Notes: generated by a model from the letters alone, not told the origin. Shown: positions 43,454-52,677, counted from the first letter of the stretch. The stretch: DNA of 64,000 bases from Streptomyces sp. TSRI0281 (GCF_001905125.1 NZ_LWLE01000038.1:1-64000); one strand, 5' to 3'. A program made the numbers and translations.

Positions 43454-43484
43454 CGTACATACGGTCCCGGGCTTTTTCGGTACA

Positions 43485-43512
43485 TCACGAGCGGTACCTC
43501 ACGAGCGGTACG
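43485..43512. repeat. 14-bp tandem repeat
   Basis: tcacgagcggtacc (43485-43498) and tcacgagcggtacg (43499-43512), in the short gap between convergent genes. Confidence 0.7.
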
Positions 43513-43586
43513 GCGGGCGCCGGCGGCCACGCGCCCGTATGCCACGAGCCGTACGTCAGCACGTCCGGGCGCACCCCGCTCCGGCG

Positions 43587-43964
43587 TCAGTACTCCCGGG
43601 ACGCCGGCCCCGGGGGCAGCGCCGGCTGCGCCCGTCCGGCGTGCCGGCCGACCCGCTGCCAGGAACCGAGGCTCCCTGTGCGCGGTGTGCCGCTCTGCCC
43701 GCCCTGGCTGCCGTAGCCGCCGTGGTGTCCGCCGGTGGCCGAGTGGCCCAGTGGGGGGCGAACGCCGAAGAGCCCGGTGCCGAAGGACGAGAAGCCGAGA
43801 TTCTCCTCACCGCTCCGATCGCCCGGCAACGCCCGGAACGACCGCCGGTACTCGGAGTACAGGGCGTCGTAGATCGGGGTGGGGGACTTGCCCTCCGAAT
43901 CCTGCGAGGGGCGCATGGCAGGGATCTGACTCTGGTGCTGGCGGGAGGAGTCGTATGAGTGCAC
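43587..43964 (-). CDS. Conserved hypothetical protein, Gly/Ser-rich C-terminus
   Basis: 125 residues from a GTG giving MHSYDSSRQHQSQIPAMRP. A conserved-looking N-terminal half (SQDSEGKSPTPIYDALYSEYRRSFRALPGDRSGEENLGF) precedes a low-complexity tail of Gly, His, Arg and Pro. I recognise no domain. The open frame extends far upstream (to 45125) as an artefact of composition; the GTG at 43964 is chosen because the coding-like stretch begins there, but there is no strong ribosome site. It follows the next gene on the same strand. Confidence 0.6.
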   Translation of the reverse strand: MHSYDSSRQHQSQIPAMRPSQDSEGKSPTPIYDALYSEYRRSFRALPGDRSGEENLGFSSFGTGLFGVRPPLGHSATGGHHGGYGSQGGQSGTPRTGSLGSWQRVGRHAGRAQPALPPGPASREY

Positions 43965-44053
43965 ATAGGTGCCAACGACCTCACCGCCCGTCGGATGCGG
44001 TCGCGGCGGAGAAATCGCTGTTCGGCGTGGGTGTCCGGGGCGTACGGACACGA

Positions 44054-44884
44054 TCAGGTTCCGGCGAGCGGCATCGCGGCGGCCACCAGGAGACCATTGA
44101 CCGCGGCCTTCTCCAGGGCGTCGCGCAGCAGGTCCTCGCGCGGCTGCTGGCCGATCGAACCGGCCGGGGCGGCGAAGACGAGGACCGTCTTCGACTTGTT
44201 GACCGCGGTCCGCCAGCCCTCGGTGACCTGGAGCGGCTGATGGGCCTGCCACCAGGCGACCGGGGTGCCCCCGCCGGAGCCCGGCTGCAGCACGGCGTGC
44301 AGCTGGCCCATGGCGAGCAGGACGGACCAGCCGGGCAGTACGTCCGGCAGCCGGTTCATGTCGGGGGCGGGGCGGAAGCCCTGCTCCAGCAGCAGCTGGA
44401 GGAACGCGTCGCCCCCGCTGCCGTCGGTTCCGGGCCGGGCGACCGGGCCGGTCGGTTCGACGACCAGGGCGGGGCGGAGATCGTCCTCGATCAGGACGAG
44501 ACCGCTGGTGATGCCGAGGACGGCCTGTTCGGGCATGAGACCCTCCGGGTTCTGTGGCTCGCTGCCGGTGATGCTTCGCACTGCGCCCTGGAGCTGGTCC
44601 TCCGCGACCTGGACGACCTGCGAAGGGATGCACGTCGCGTGGGCGAACGCGAGCACGGCGGTCTCGTCGCCGATGAACAGCACCGTGCTGGTGCGTTCCT
44701 GCTCGGAGTCGCCGGGGGTGCGGCAGGAGGTGCAGTCGTAACTGCCTGGGGCGTTGTCGCCGACGAGCAGCCGGTCGGCTTCGGCATCGCCGATCTCGGC
44801 GCGTACGTCCTCGCTGACGTCGAGCATGCGCGGCACGGGTGGCTCCTCGAACTCGGTGCGTGGGCCGGGCGGTTCCCGGCTCAT
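44054..44884 (-). CDS. Conserved hypothetical protein with Cys pair
   Basis: 276 residues, soluble. Notable stretches are DCTSCRTPGDSEQERTS with a CxxC pair, FAHATC and LVLIEDDLRPALVVEP. A C-terminal helix DLLRDALEKAAVNGLLVAAAMPL closes it. The CxxC plus a following Cys could bind a metal. I recognise no family. The start at 44884 lacks a clear ribosome site; MLDVSEDVRAEI at 44827 is an alternative. The protein converges on the der operon with the small gene 43587-43964 in between. Confidence 0.75.
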   Translation of the reverse strand: MSREPPGPRTEFEEPPVPRMLDVSEDVRAEIGDAEADRLLVGDNAPGSYDCTSCRTPGDSEQERTSTVLFIGDETAVLAFAHATCIPSQVVQVAEDQLQGAVRSITGSEPQNPEGLMPEQAVLGITSGLVLIEDDLRPALVVEPTGPVARPGTDGSGGDAFLQLLLEQGFRPAPDMNRLPDVLPGWSVLLAMGQLHAVLQPGSGGGTPVAWWQAHQPLQVTEGWRTAVNKSKTVLVFAAPAGSIGQQPREDLLRDALEKAAVNGLLVAAAMPLAGT

Positions 44885-45283
44885 GAAGAGACAACGCGGG
44901 ATCCGAGGCCGGAGTCACGCACCTGGGGTCTTTGGTTTGAGTCGGGCCGGATCGTGCCGGAGCAGGCCGGATTCCGCCGGGCGGGGGCTCGCGAGCCCGG
45001 TGTGATCCGGACGGGAAGCCCTTCGGGAGAGCCGGGTGAGCTCGCGGGCGGGCGGCGACGAGGAGACAGGTCGACACCTCGGCACGCCGATGACCGGACC
45101 GGTCCGCCGGGGACGGTCCCGTCATCGAACCGGACCTCCTGATTCCGGAAACAACAGGTCACGTACGGGTTCCGGTCGGCCGGGCGCCCGCGACACGGGA
45201 CGCCTGTACGGATTCCGTATGCGTGACCGATGGCCAGTACAGTCCCCAGCAGACCAAGCCGACCAGGGGGTTACGGCGACGCC
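44885..45283. other. Intergenic region between divergent genes
   Basis: About 400 nt with no credible gene. It contains a 14-bp perfect palindrome gggctcgcgagccc at 44985-44998 and several ggccgg clusters (44945-44985). It must hold promoters for the minus-strand hypothetical gene and for the glycosyltransferase; I cannot assign them with confidence. Confidence 0.5.
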
Positions 45284-46567
45284 ATGCACATTTCTTTCCT
45301 GCTTCACAACGCGTACGGCATCGGGGGAACGATCCGTACGACGTTCAATCTCGCTCACGCACTCGCCGAGCAGCACGACATCGAGATCGTCTCGGTCTTC
45401 CGGCACCGCGACGCACCCGCACTGGGCGCACCGCCGGGCGTGACGATGCGCCATCTCGTCGACCTGCGCGCGAAGAGCGCGACCTACGACGGCGATGCGG
45501 CCGACCACGCCAGGCCCGCCGCGGTGTTCCCGCGCGGCGACAGCAGACATCAGCAGTACAGCCGGCTCACCGACGCCAGGATCGCGGCCCATCTGCGCTC
45601 CCTGGAGGCGGACGTCGTCGTCGGGACCCGGCCCGGCCTCAACGTGCACATCAGCAGACAGGCCCGCCGGGGCCCGGTGCGCATCGGTCAGGAACACCTC
45701 ACGCTGGACAGCCACAGCTACCGGCTGCGCCGCGAGATAAGCCACCGCTACGAGTTACTCGACGCGATCACGACCGTCACACGGGCCGACGCCGAGGACT
45801 ACCGGAGGCGGCTGCGGCTGCCCGGCGTACGGATCGAGGCGATCCCGAACAGCGTGCCCGCCCCCGTGGGCCCGCCCGCGCAGGGCGATCAGAAGTGGGT
45901 GGTCGCGGCGGGCCGGCTGCACAAGGTCAAGCGCTACGACCTGCTCGTACGGGCCTTCGCCGAGGTGAGCGCGGCACGCCCCGACTGGCGGCTGCGGATC
46001 TACGGCGGCGGCGACGCCACCGGCAACGAGCAGCGGACGCTGCGTACCCTCATCGAGGAACTCGGACTGCGTGACCAGGTGCTCCTGATGGGATCGGTCC
46101 ACCCGATGGAGGCCGAGTGGCCCAAGGGCTCCATCGCCGCCGTCACGTCGGACCGGGAGTCGTTCGGCATGACGATCGTCGAGGCGATGCGCTGCGGGCT
46201 GCCGGTCGTGGCCACCGACTGCCCGCACGGACCGGCCGAGATCATCGACGACGGCACCGACGGGCGGCTGGTGCCGGTCGGTGACGATGCGGCGGTCGCC
46301 GCCGCGCTGCTCGCACTGATCGAGGACGACGGACTGCGGCACCGGATGGGGCGCGAGGCGCTGGCCGCATCGCGGAGATTCGACCCGGCACGGATCGCGG
46401 AACGGCACGAGAACCTGTTCACCGAGCTGGCGGCACAGGGCGCGCGGGGCCGGGGCCAGGGCGCTCTGCGCACCGCGTTGCACCGATCCCGGGGCACGGC
46501 GCTGGACGGGGCGTACGCCCTGCGCTACAAGGCCGCCGACCTGCTCCGCAGGGGCAGGGCCGGCTGA
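45284..46567 (+). CDS. GT4-family glycosyltransferase
   Basis: 427 residues. HISFLLHNAYGIGGTIRTTFNLAHALAEQHDIEIVSVFR is the donor-independent N-terminal Rossmann half; WVVAAGRLHKVKRYDLLVRAFAEV and SIAAVTSDRESFGMTIVEAMRCGLPVVATDCPHGPAEII are the GT-B C-terminal half with the Glu motif. The substrate is unknown. ATG at 45284 behind aggggg. The frame is open a little further upstream to 45230. A basic C-terminal tail (…LRTALHRSRGTALDGAYALRYKAADLLRRG) may associate with membranes. It has a hairpin at its 3' end. Confidence 0.88.
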   Translation: MHISFLLHNAYGIGGTIRTTFNLAHALAEQHDIEIVSVFRHRDAPALGAPPGVTMRHLVDLRAKSATYDGDAADHARPAAVFPRGDSRHQQYSRLTDARIAAHLRSLEADVVVGTRPGLNVHISRQARRGPVRIGQEHLTLDSHSYRLRREISHRYELLDAITTVTRADAEDYRRRLRLPGVRIEAIPNSVPAPVGPPAQGDQKWVVAAGRLHKVKRYDLLVRAFAEVSAARPDWRLRIYGGGDATGNEQRTLRTLIEELGLRDQVLLMGSVHPMEAEWPKGSIAAVTSDRESFGMTIVEAMRCGLPVVATDCPHGPAEIIDDGTDGRLVPVGDDAAVAAALLALIEDDGLRHRMGREALAASRRFDPARIAERHENLFTELAAQGARGRGQGALRTALHRSRGTALDGAYALRYKAADLLRRGRAG

Positions 46568-46575
46568 GCCGCGGA

Positions 46576-46605
46576 GCGGTTGCGGACCCCGCCGTCCGCA
46601 ATCGC
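46576..46605 (+). terminator. Hairpin after glycosyltransferase
   Basis: ttgcgga (46580-46586) pairs with tccgcaa (46595-46601) and the stem extends by gcgg/tcgc with one G-U pair, giving 11 bp with an 8-nt loop, 9 nt after the stop codon. Confidence 0.6.
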
Positions 46606-46977
46606 CGCTTCTCGGACCACGAGATTCCGATCGTGCGAGTGGGGGGCGGAGGGAGTGCGGGAATCGTGCGCATAGATAAGACCTGCATAAAGGCGCATGA
46701 ATTCCCGGTGTTATGGGCATCCAGGCGAACCCGGCCAGGTGCCGAGGGAAAAGGCAGATCACCGCATGATCCCGTCACGCATTCCGCGTTTGCCGTTCCG
46801 AGATCATTTGCCCGTCGGCCGAAAAGCCCCGAGCGCCCGTTCCGGAGAGTCCGTTCGAGTGAATTGTTCGAAGTAAACGAGTGTGGGGATCCTGTGACAC
46901 AAGCGTGACCGGTACGGCATGTGGGGATGCGGCACGGGCCTCCGGAGCCCCGCCTTCCGTCACGGTCCGAGGCCGCC
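46606..46977. other. Gene-poor region of lower G+C
   Basis: Roughly 46660-46900 is clearly poorer in G+C than its flanks (for example cgcatagataagacctgcataaaggcgcat pieces) and has no convincing ORF. A 91-codon frame (46633-46908) exists but has no ribosome site and no coding-like composition. It may be a regulatory or decayed region before the I78 inhibitor gene. Confidence 0.45.
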
Positions 46978-46990
46978 TACGGTGAGAGGT

Positions 46991-47206
46991 ATGGCATCTA
47001 TACCGACCCCTCCCGTACAGCCGGACGACGTCCCCGAGTCGTACGTCGGCCTCGGTGCCGAGGCCGCCGAGCGGCAGGCCAGGTCCCGTGGCTGGACCAC
47101 TGTCAGAGCCGTGCCACCGGGCACGTTCCTCACCATGGAGTTCCGCGGCGGCCGCCTCAACTTCCAGGTCGAGGACTCCACCGTGACGCGTTGCTGGGTG
47201 GGCTGA
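46991..47206 (+). CDS. I78-family peptidase inhibitor
   Basis: 71 residues. ESYVGLGAEAAERQARSRGWTTVRAVPPGTFLTMEFRGGRLNFQVED followed by TVTRCWVG fits the I78 (potato-inhibitor-like) family. These inhibit serine proteases. No signal peptide is seen, so it is probably cytoplasmic, which is common for these in Streptomyces. ATG behind gagagg; TACGGT at 46978-46983 lies 7 nt before the ATG and could give a leaderless message. A strong terminator follows. Confidence 0.8.
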   Translation: MASIPTPPVQPDDVPESYVGLGAEAAERQARSRGWTTVRAVPPGTFLTMEFRGGRLNFQVEDSTVTRCWVG

Positions 47207-47231
47207 GAGGCCGTGCGACCCCCTGGAGCGA

Positions 47232-47266
47232 GCGAAGGCCCCGACCGGCGCGGTCGGGGCCTTCGC
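47232..47266 (+). terminator. Terminator after I78 inhibitor
   Basis: Perfect 16-bp stem, gcgaaggccccgaccg (47232-47247) with cggtcggggccttcgc (47251-47266), 3-nt loop, lying 25 nt after the stop codon. Confidence 0.9.
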
Positions 47267-47313
47267 CGTGCGGAGTGGGGCTGTGCGTACCGTCCCCGCG
47301 GTCCGGGGGCGGC

Positions 47314-48342
47314 TCAGCCGCCCGTCATCGGCCGGGCCGGGCTCGTGCTGCCGCGCGGTGTGCGCTCGGCGTGCGGAGGGCGGCGGGAGCCGGCCGGGGT
47401 GACCGGGGTGCGTTCGGAACGCACCGGGTGGGACGCGTGCGCCCGTGACCGGGTCCCCTGGCCGGGGTGACCGGACGGCTGGCCCGTCCCCGTGGCCGCT
47501 CCGGGCCCGGGGCCCTCGTCCTCGGCCGCGACGCCCTCGGAGGCGATCGACTGCGGGAGCAGCACCGCGGGCGGTACGTCGGCCGAGACCGGGACCGGGG
47601 TGCCGGCCCGACGACGCTGCCGCCACTGCTCGCGCACCGAGAAGACCCGGGCCTCGGCACGGGTGATCAGGGGCTCGAACCAGGGCAGGGCCAGCAGGAT
47701 CAGCAGACCCGCCGCCCAGCCCAGCAGCACATCGCTGAGCCAGTGCGTACCGATGTAGACGGTGGTGAGCCCGACGCCCAGCGAGACCGTCGCGGACAGG
47801 GCGGACAGATAACGCCTGGCCCGTGGCGTGGTGGCCAGATAGGCAAGGATTCCCCAGGTCACGACGGCGTTGGCGGTGTGTCCGGAAGGAAATATATCGC
47901 CGCCCGCGAACATCTCGGCGGAGCCGATCCGGGTGGCGTAGTGCGGGCCGAGCCGCCCGAGGCCCAGCTTGACCGCGCCGACCGTCACATTGAGCAGCAG
48001 CAGCGAGCAGCCGAGGGTGAGCAGCGGCCGGAGTGTGTGCTGCCGCCAGGAGCGCCAGCCCAGCCAGCTGGCGATCATCACGGCCGTGGGGCCGCGCTGG
48101 CCGAGCACGACGTAGTAGTCGAGGAAGGCGTGGAGTTCGGGCCACTGCTGGTAGGGCCGGAAGAGCATGACCTTCCAGTCCAGGGCCACCAGCCAGGACG
48201 AGACCAGCACCGCGACGACGATGGCGAGATAGAACGCCAACGTCCCGCCGAAGAGAGCGATGCGGTGACGACTCATCCGCGGTGCCTCTATCTTCGGCGG
48301 TTCCGGCTCCCGGTCCAGCCGGGCAAAGATGTCGGTACGCAC
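47314..48342 (-). CDS. PAP2-superfamily membrane protein
   Basis: 342 residues. Five to six hydrophobic helices, starting FGGTLAFYLAIVVAVLVSSWLVAL. The PAP2 motifs are FPSGHTANAVVTW and YIGTHWLSDVLLGW. The catalytic His of the third motif and the PSGH are present, but the Arg six residues before the His is Thr here. The first motif reads KLGLGRLGPH. A ~110-residue Pro/Gly/Arg tail is cytoplasmic and disordered. Members dephosphorylate lipid pyrophosphates such as undecaprenyl pyrophosphate or phosphatidate. GTG at 48342 (M-RTDIFARLDREPEP) is my start; the frame is open beyond. Confidence 0.82.
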   Translation of the reverse strand: MRTDIFARLDREPEPPKIEAPRMSRHRIALFGGTLAFYLAIVVAVLVSSWLVALDWKVMLFRPYQQWPELHAFLDYYVVLGQRGPTAVMIASWLGWRSWRQHTLRPLLTLGCSLLLLNVTVGAVKLGLGRLGPHYATRIGSAEMFAGGDIFPSGHTANAVVTWGILAYLATTPRARRYLSALSATVSLGVGLTTVYIGTHWLSDVLLGWAAGLLILLALPWFEPLITRAEARVFSVREQWRQRRRAGTPVPVSADVPPAVLLPQSIASEGVAAEDEGPGPGAATGTGQPSGHPGQGTRSRAHASHPVRSERTPVTPAGSRRPPHAERTPRGSTSPARPMTGG

Positions 48343-48851
48343 CCAATCGACGTTACAGCGAGTGAGTGTGTGACCAGGCCGATCCGGCCGCTTTGTGATG
48401 ACGATGTGATGTGGACTATGTCTCAGATCGGCGTCTATTCGGGGAGCGGCGAAGAATCTTCGTGATCTTGTGGCCAATTCTCGGCGGGCCCGCTTCGTAA
48501 GAATGTTTGAGGGGTCGGAAAATTCCGCGTGAGGGTTTCCGCGGTAATTCTTCCGGCCATTCGGGGGAGGCGCGCATCGGCGACGTGTCACCCGTGGGGG
48601 GTACCCCGGTGCCGTCCCCCACGGCCCTCGGGTGTTCCGGGGGAGGGGGCGGCACCGGGGTCGGGAAGGGGGCCGGAGTGGCGTACGCCACACTCCGCGG
48701 CGCACAGGTGTATGAGCTGGACCACGTGTGACCACGCCGAACTCGCGTACGCTGACGGCTCACTCGCCCGTCGATGCCGGGCCTGGGGGACACCGAAAGC
48801 CGGTTCCCCGTTGGCCTGCCGAGCGCGAGGGACTCTCTGGGAGGTACGTAG
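48343..48851. other. Intergenic region with a large hairpin
   Basis: About 500 nt between the PAP2 gene and the MFS gene, which are divergent. I see no gene with good coding evidence; a 74-codon + frame (48507-48731) is probably chance. It holds the stem-loop at 48603-48661. Confidence 0.5.
48603..48661. other. Large GC-rich stem-loop
   Basis: accccggtgccg plus tccccc (48603-48620) pairs with gggggcggcaccggggt (48645-48661), leaving one bulge, with a 24-nt loop. It is in the MFS upstream region, not after a gene on the + strand. It could terminate an unseen minus-strand leader transcript or act in the 5' untranslated region. Confidence 0.55.
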
Positions 48852-50537
48852 ATGTCCGGGACGACCACGGCCGGAGCCCGGCTGCGTGCAGCGGCCGACG
48901 GCGCCAACCGCTGGCTCGTTCTCGTCGTTCTCTGTCTCAGCCTGCTGCTGGTCGCGCTGGACGCGACCGTGCTCCATGTCGCGGTGCCCTCGGTCACCGA
49001 GGACCTGCGGCCCAGCGCCGTCGGTCTGCTGTGGATCGTGGACGCCTATCCGCTGGTCTGCGCGTCGCTGCTGATTCTCTTCGGCACCCTCGGTGACCGG
49101 ATCGGCAGACGGCGGGTGCTGCTGTTCGGCTACGCGCTGTTCGGTGTCGCCTCGGCGATGGCCGCGCTGGCCGACACCCCGGCCGTACTGATCGCGGCGC
49201 GCGCCCTGCTCGGCGTCGGCGGCGCGATGATCATGCCCGCGACGCTGTCGATCCTGCGCCAGGTCTTCCCCGACCGCCGGGAGCGTGCCCTGGCCATCGG
49301 CGTCTGGAGCGCGGTCGCCGCCGTCGGGGCCGCCGCCGGACCGGTCATCGGCGGCTTTCTCGTCGAGCACTTCTGGTGGGGCTCGGTCTTCCTGATCAAC
49401 ATCCCGCTGATGGCACTGATCCTGCCGGTCGGCCGCTGGCTGCTGCCCGAGTCCCGCGGCAGCAGCGACGGCCCGTGGGACGTGCTGGGCGCACTGATGG
49501 CCGCGGCGGGTGTGCTCGGTGTCGTCCTCGGCGTGAAGCGGGTCGGCGGCGGCGAGGGACTCCTCGGCCCCGCCACCCTCGTCCCGCTCGTGGCCGGCGC
49601 CGTGCTGCTGGCCGTCTTCGTGCGCCGCCAGAAACGGCGTACGCATCCGCTCATAGACATCGGGATGTTCTCCAGGCCCGCCTTCAGCACGGCCGTCGGC
49701 TGCATCGTGCTCGCCATGCTGGCCCTGGTCGGCCTGGAACTGATAGCGGTCCAGTACCTCCAGCTGGTGCTGGGTCTCAGCCCCATGGAGACCGGGCTGC
49801 GGCTGCTGCCGCTGACCTTCGCGGCGATGGCCGCGGGCGTCACCGGCTCGTACACCCTGCGGCGCGTCGGGCCTCGCCGGATGGTGGGCTGGGGCTTCGT
49901 CCTGACCGCCGCCGCGGTGCTGCTGCTGACCCTGATGGGACAGCAGGACCGGCCCGCCCTGCTGACCGTCGGGTTCGTGCTGCTCGGCTTCGGGCTCCAG
50001 TCCACGCTCTTCGGGGCGTACGAATCGATGCTGAGCGAGGTGCCCGCGGACCGGGCGGGCGGTGCGGCGGCGATCGGTGAGACCTCCTACCAGCTGGGTG
50101 CGGGCATGGGGATCGCCCTGCTCGGCAGTGTCATGAACGCCGCCTACGCCCCCGGTCTGGCCACGCTGCACGAGAAGGGCGTGCCCAAGGAGGCGGGCTC
50201 GGCCGCCGCGCACTCGCTGGGCGAGGCGTATCAGGTGGCGGCGCAGCTGGGCGGCCCGATGGGCGCTCTGCTGCGGTCCACCGCCCGGCACGCCTTCATC
50301 GACGGGCTGCACCTCACGCTGTTCGTCAGCGCGGGCCTGCTGCTGCTCGGGGCGCTGGCCGCACTGCGGCTGCCGAGGACCATGGAGTGTCCGCCCAAGG
50401 AGACCTGTCTGCCGTACGAGGCACGGGCCGCCAAGACTCCTGCCCCGCGTGTCCCGGACCGCTCCGAGCGGCAGGTCCCGCTGCCCGCGCGGCGCGAGCC
50501 GGCCGAGGCCACCGGCTCTGGACGAGCGGCACACTGA
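48852..50537 (+). CDS. MFS drug-exporter, DHA2 (14-TM) family
   Basis: 561 residues with about 14 membrane segments. LVVLCLSLLLVALDATVLHVAVPSV is helix 1 with the DHA2-type ALDATVLHVAVP motif; GDRIGRRRVLL is motif A; ALLGVGGAMIMPATLSIL and GVWSAVAAVGAAAGPVIGG follow (motif B/C). It is a proton-coupled exporter of hydrophobic drugs or antibiotics; the cargo is unknown. A soluble ~50-residue tail (…PPKETCLPYEARAAKTPAP…) follows the last helix. ATG behind gggaggtacgtag. No regulator is adjacent. Confidence 0.92.
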   Translation: MSGTTTAGARLRAAADGANRWLVLVVLCLSLLLVALDATVLHVAVPSVTEDLRPSAVGLLWIVDAYPLVCASLLILFGTLGDRIGRRRVLLFGYALFGVASAMAALADTPAVLIAARALLGVGGAMIMPATLSILRQVFPDRRERALAIGVWSAVAAVGAAAGPVIGGFLVEHFWWGSVFLINIPLMALILPVGRWLLPESRGSSDGPWDVLGALMAAAGVLGVVLGVKRVGGGEGLLGPATLVPLVAGAVLLAVFVRRQKRRTHPLIDIGMFSRPAFSTAVGCIVLAMLALVGLELIAVQYLQLVLGLSPMETGLRLLPLTFAAMAAGVTGSYTLRRVGPRRMVGWGFVLTAAAVLLLTLMGQQDRPALLTVGFVLLGFGLQSTLFGAYESMLSEVPADRAGGAAAIGETSYQLGAGMGIALLGSVMNAAYAPGLATLHEKGVPKEAGSAAAHSLGEAYQVAAQLGGPMGALLRSTARHAFIDGLHLTLFVSAGLLLLGALAALRLPRTMECPPKETCLPYEARAAKTPAPRVPDRSERQVPLPARREPAEATGSGRAAH

Positions 50538-50642
50538 GCCGTAACGTCAGCACGACGCCCTGACTATCACTGCTAGTTTTAGAGGGTCCCGGGCGTCCCG
50601 AGGGCCCTCCGAAACACCGTGCGAGCCGCCGGAGGCACCCTC

Positions 50643-51881
50643 ATGTCCACCACCGAGTCCGCGAAGCCGTCGACGACACCGAAGCCGCCGAAGCTTCCGC
50701 CCTTCGACGCCACCGACCCTCTCGGCATCGACGATCTGCTCGACCCCGAGGATCTCGCGATCCGCGACACCGTCCGCACCTGGGCCGCCGACCGCGTCCT
50801 GCCGCACATCGCCGAGTGGTACGAGAACGGTGAACTGCCCGGCATCCGCGAGCTGGCCCGCGAACTCGGCTCGCTGGGCGCGCTCGGCATGTCCCTGAAG
50901 GGCTACGGCTGCGCGGGCGCCACGGCCGTCCAGTACGGGCTGGCCTGTCTGGAACTGGAGGCGGCGGACTCGGGTATCCGCTCCCTGGTCTCCGTGCAGG
51001 GCTCCCTCGCCATGTACGCGATCCACCGTTTCGGCTCCGAGGAGCAGAAGCGGCAGTGGCTGCCCGGCATGGCGGCGGGCGAGATCATCGGCTGCTTCGG
51101 CCTGACCGAGCCGGACCACGGCTCCGACCCCGCCGGGATGCGGACGTACGCCAAGCGTGACGGCGGCGACTGGGTCCTCACCGGCCGCAAGATGTGGATC
51201 ACCAACGGTTCGGTCGCCGGGGTCGCCGTCGTATGGGCGCAGACCGACGAGGACGACGGCGGCAGCGGAATCCGCGGCTTCGTCGTACCGACCGACAGCC
51301 CCGGCTTCACCGCGCCGGAGATCCGGCACAAGTGGTCCCTGCGCGCCTCGGTCACCAGCGAGCTGGTGATGGACGGCGTACGGCTGCCCGCCGATGCCGT
51401 GCTCCCCGGCGCTCTCGGCCTGCGCGGCCCGCTCAGCTGTCTCAGCCACGCCCGGTACGGCATCGTCTGGGGAGCCATGGGCGCGGCGCGCGCCAGTTTC
51501 GAGGCGGCCCTCGACTACGCGAGGACGCGGGAACAGTTCGGCAGGCCGATCGGCGGTTTCCAGCTCACCCAGGCCAAGCTCGCGGACATGGCCGTCGAAC
51601 TGCACAAGGGCATCCTGCTCGCCCACCATCTGGGCCGCAGGCTGGACGCGGGCAGGCTCCGCCCGGAACAGGTCAGTTTCGGAAAGCTCAACAATGTGCG
51701 GGAGGCGATCGAGATCTGCCGTACCTCGCGCACGATTCTCGGCGCCAACGGGATCTCGCTGGAGTACCCGGTGATGCGGCATGCGACGAATCTGGAGTCG
51801 GTGCTCACGTACGAGGGCACCGTGGAGATGCACCAGCTGGTGCTGGGCAAGGCGCTCACCGGTCTGGACGCGTTCCGGTAA
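50643..51881 (+). CDS. Acyl-CoA dehydrogenase (glutaryl-CoA dehydrogenase-like)
   Basis: 412 residues. CFGLTEPDHGSDPAGM, RKMWITNGSVAGVAVVWA, ARYGIVWGAMGAARASFEAALDYARTREQFGRPIGGFQLTQAKLADM and the catalytic Glu in TYEGTVEMHQLVLG make the family clear. The sequence of the last motif is like glutaryl-CoA dehydrogenases. It oxidises a CoA thioester with FAD. ATG with a ggagg site, behind 100 nt of intergenic DNA. It stands alone. Confidence 0.93.
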   Translation: MSTTESAKPSTTPKPPKLPPFDATDPLGIDDLLDPEDLAIRDTVRTWAADRVLPHIAEWYENGELPGIRELARELGSLGALGMSLKGYGCAGATAVQYGLACLELEAADSGIRSLVSVQGSLAMYAIHRFGSEEQKRQWLPGMAAGEIIGCFGLTEPDHGSDPAGMRTYAKRDGGDWVLTGRKMWITNGSVAGVAVVWAQTDEDDGGSGIRGFVVPTDSPGFTAPEIRHKWSLRASVTSELVMDGVRLPADAVLPGALGLRGPLSCLSHARYGIVWGAMGAARASFEAALDYARTREQFGRPIGGFQLTQAKLADMAVELHKGILLAHHLGRRLDAGRLRPEQVSFGKLNNVREAIEICRTSRTILGANGISLEYPVMRHATNLESVLTYEGTVEMHQLVLGKALTGLDAFR

Positions 51882-51921
51882 ACGGGACGCCGCCGGACCA
51901 CCTGCCCGGCGAGCGCCCTGC

Positions 51922-52368
51922 TCAGCTCTGGTTGAAGAAGCCGTCGGCCTTCCGGCCGGCGGCTCCGCCGTTGAGGACCTGGGTGTCGGCCGGGGTCAGC
52001 AGGAAGACCCGGGTGGCCACCCGGTCGATCGAGCCGCGCAGCCCGAAGATCAGCCCTGCGGCGAAGTCCACGACACGTTTGGCGTCGGCGGGGTCCATGG
52101 CGGTGAGGTTCACGATCACCGGGACGCCGTCCCGGAACAGCTCACCGATGGCCCGTGCGTCCCGGAAGCTTTCCGGGGTCACGGTGGCGATCCGGCGGTC
52201 CTGCTCCTCGGCCGTCTCGGCGGCCACCTGCACGCGCGGGTCGGTCACCCACGCCTGGCCACCCGTCCCGGTCTCCGCACCCCCGGAGTACTCGTCGTCG
52301 TAGTACCGCTCGTCGTGGTTGTCCTCTACGAGGCCCAGCCAGGCACTTGCCTTGCGCACCGATCCCAT
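51922..52368 (-). CDS. sflA: SepF-like division protein (SflA-type)
   Basis: 148 residues. It starts MGSVRKASAWLGLVEDN, an amphipathic membrane-targeting helix like SepF, then an acidic linker (YYDDEYSGG) and the compact SepF domain (VIVNLTAMDPADAKRVVDFAAGLIFGLRGSIDRVATRVFLLTPADTQVL). SepF links FtsZ to the membrane; the shorter Streptomyces paralogues SflA and SflB have the same core and influence tubulin assembly. The neighbourhood suits SflA. ATG behind gagaggagg. Minus strand, converging with the acyl-CoA dehydrogenase. Confidence 0.85.
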   Translation of the reverse strand: MGSVRKASAWLGLVEDNHDERYYDDEYSGGAETGTGGQAWVTDPRVQVAAETAEEQDRRIATVTPESFRDARAIGELFRDGVPVIVNLTAMDPADAKRVVDFAAGLIFGLRGSIDRVATRVFLLTPADTQVLNGGAAGRKADGFFNQS

Positions 52369-52677
52369 GGACGCCTCCTCTCACCGCGGTTCCTTGGCGT
52401 TCCGCATCTCTTTCGTATCCCTATCGTCGTCCATGATGCGGATACCGCGCCAAGTGGATAGTCGGCGCGCAGGGGATTCGTGACGGTACTGGTGCAGAGG
52501 ATGTGGCGGTTCGTCAAGGTTCCTCCTGCATAAGGACGGTCGCGGAAGGAAAATATGATGCTCCGGTCCGTACGGGTGACATGGGGGACGTACGGGTGAA
52601 CGGACCACTCGATACGATGCACGCCGCGCAGGTGCACGAGTGGCGCGTACCTGTCGAACGGCTCTCGGGGGATCGTC
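52369..52677. other. Intergenic region between divergent sflA and DUF5685 genes
   Basis: About 310 nt, lower in G+C near 52500-52570. It has cgtacgggtga twice (52568 and 52589 approximately). A TATGAT (52554-52559) could be a + strand -10 but no -35 fits. No gene seen. Confidence 0.45.

Noticed and set aside
43587..45125. 512-codon minus-strand ORF
   Set aside because: Only its final 125 codons look coding; the rest is an alternative frame of the 276-residue gene at 44054-44884.
46633..46908. 91-codon + strand ORF
   Set aside because: No ribosome site, no conserved motif and lower G+C at the third position than real genes; likely chance in a low-GC stretch.
48507..48731. 74-codon + strand ORF before the MFS gene
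   Set aside because: It runs through the large stem-loop, lacks a ribosome site and is mostly Gly/Pro.
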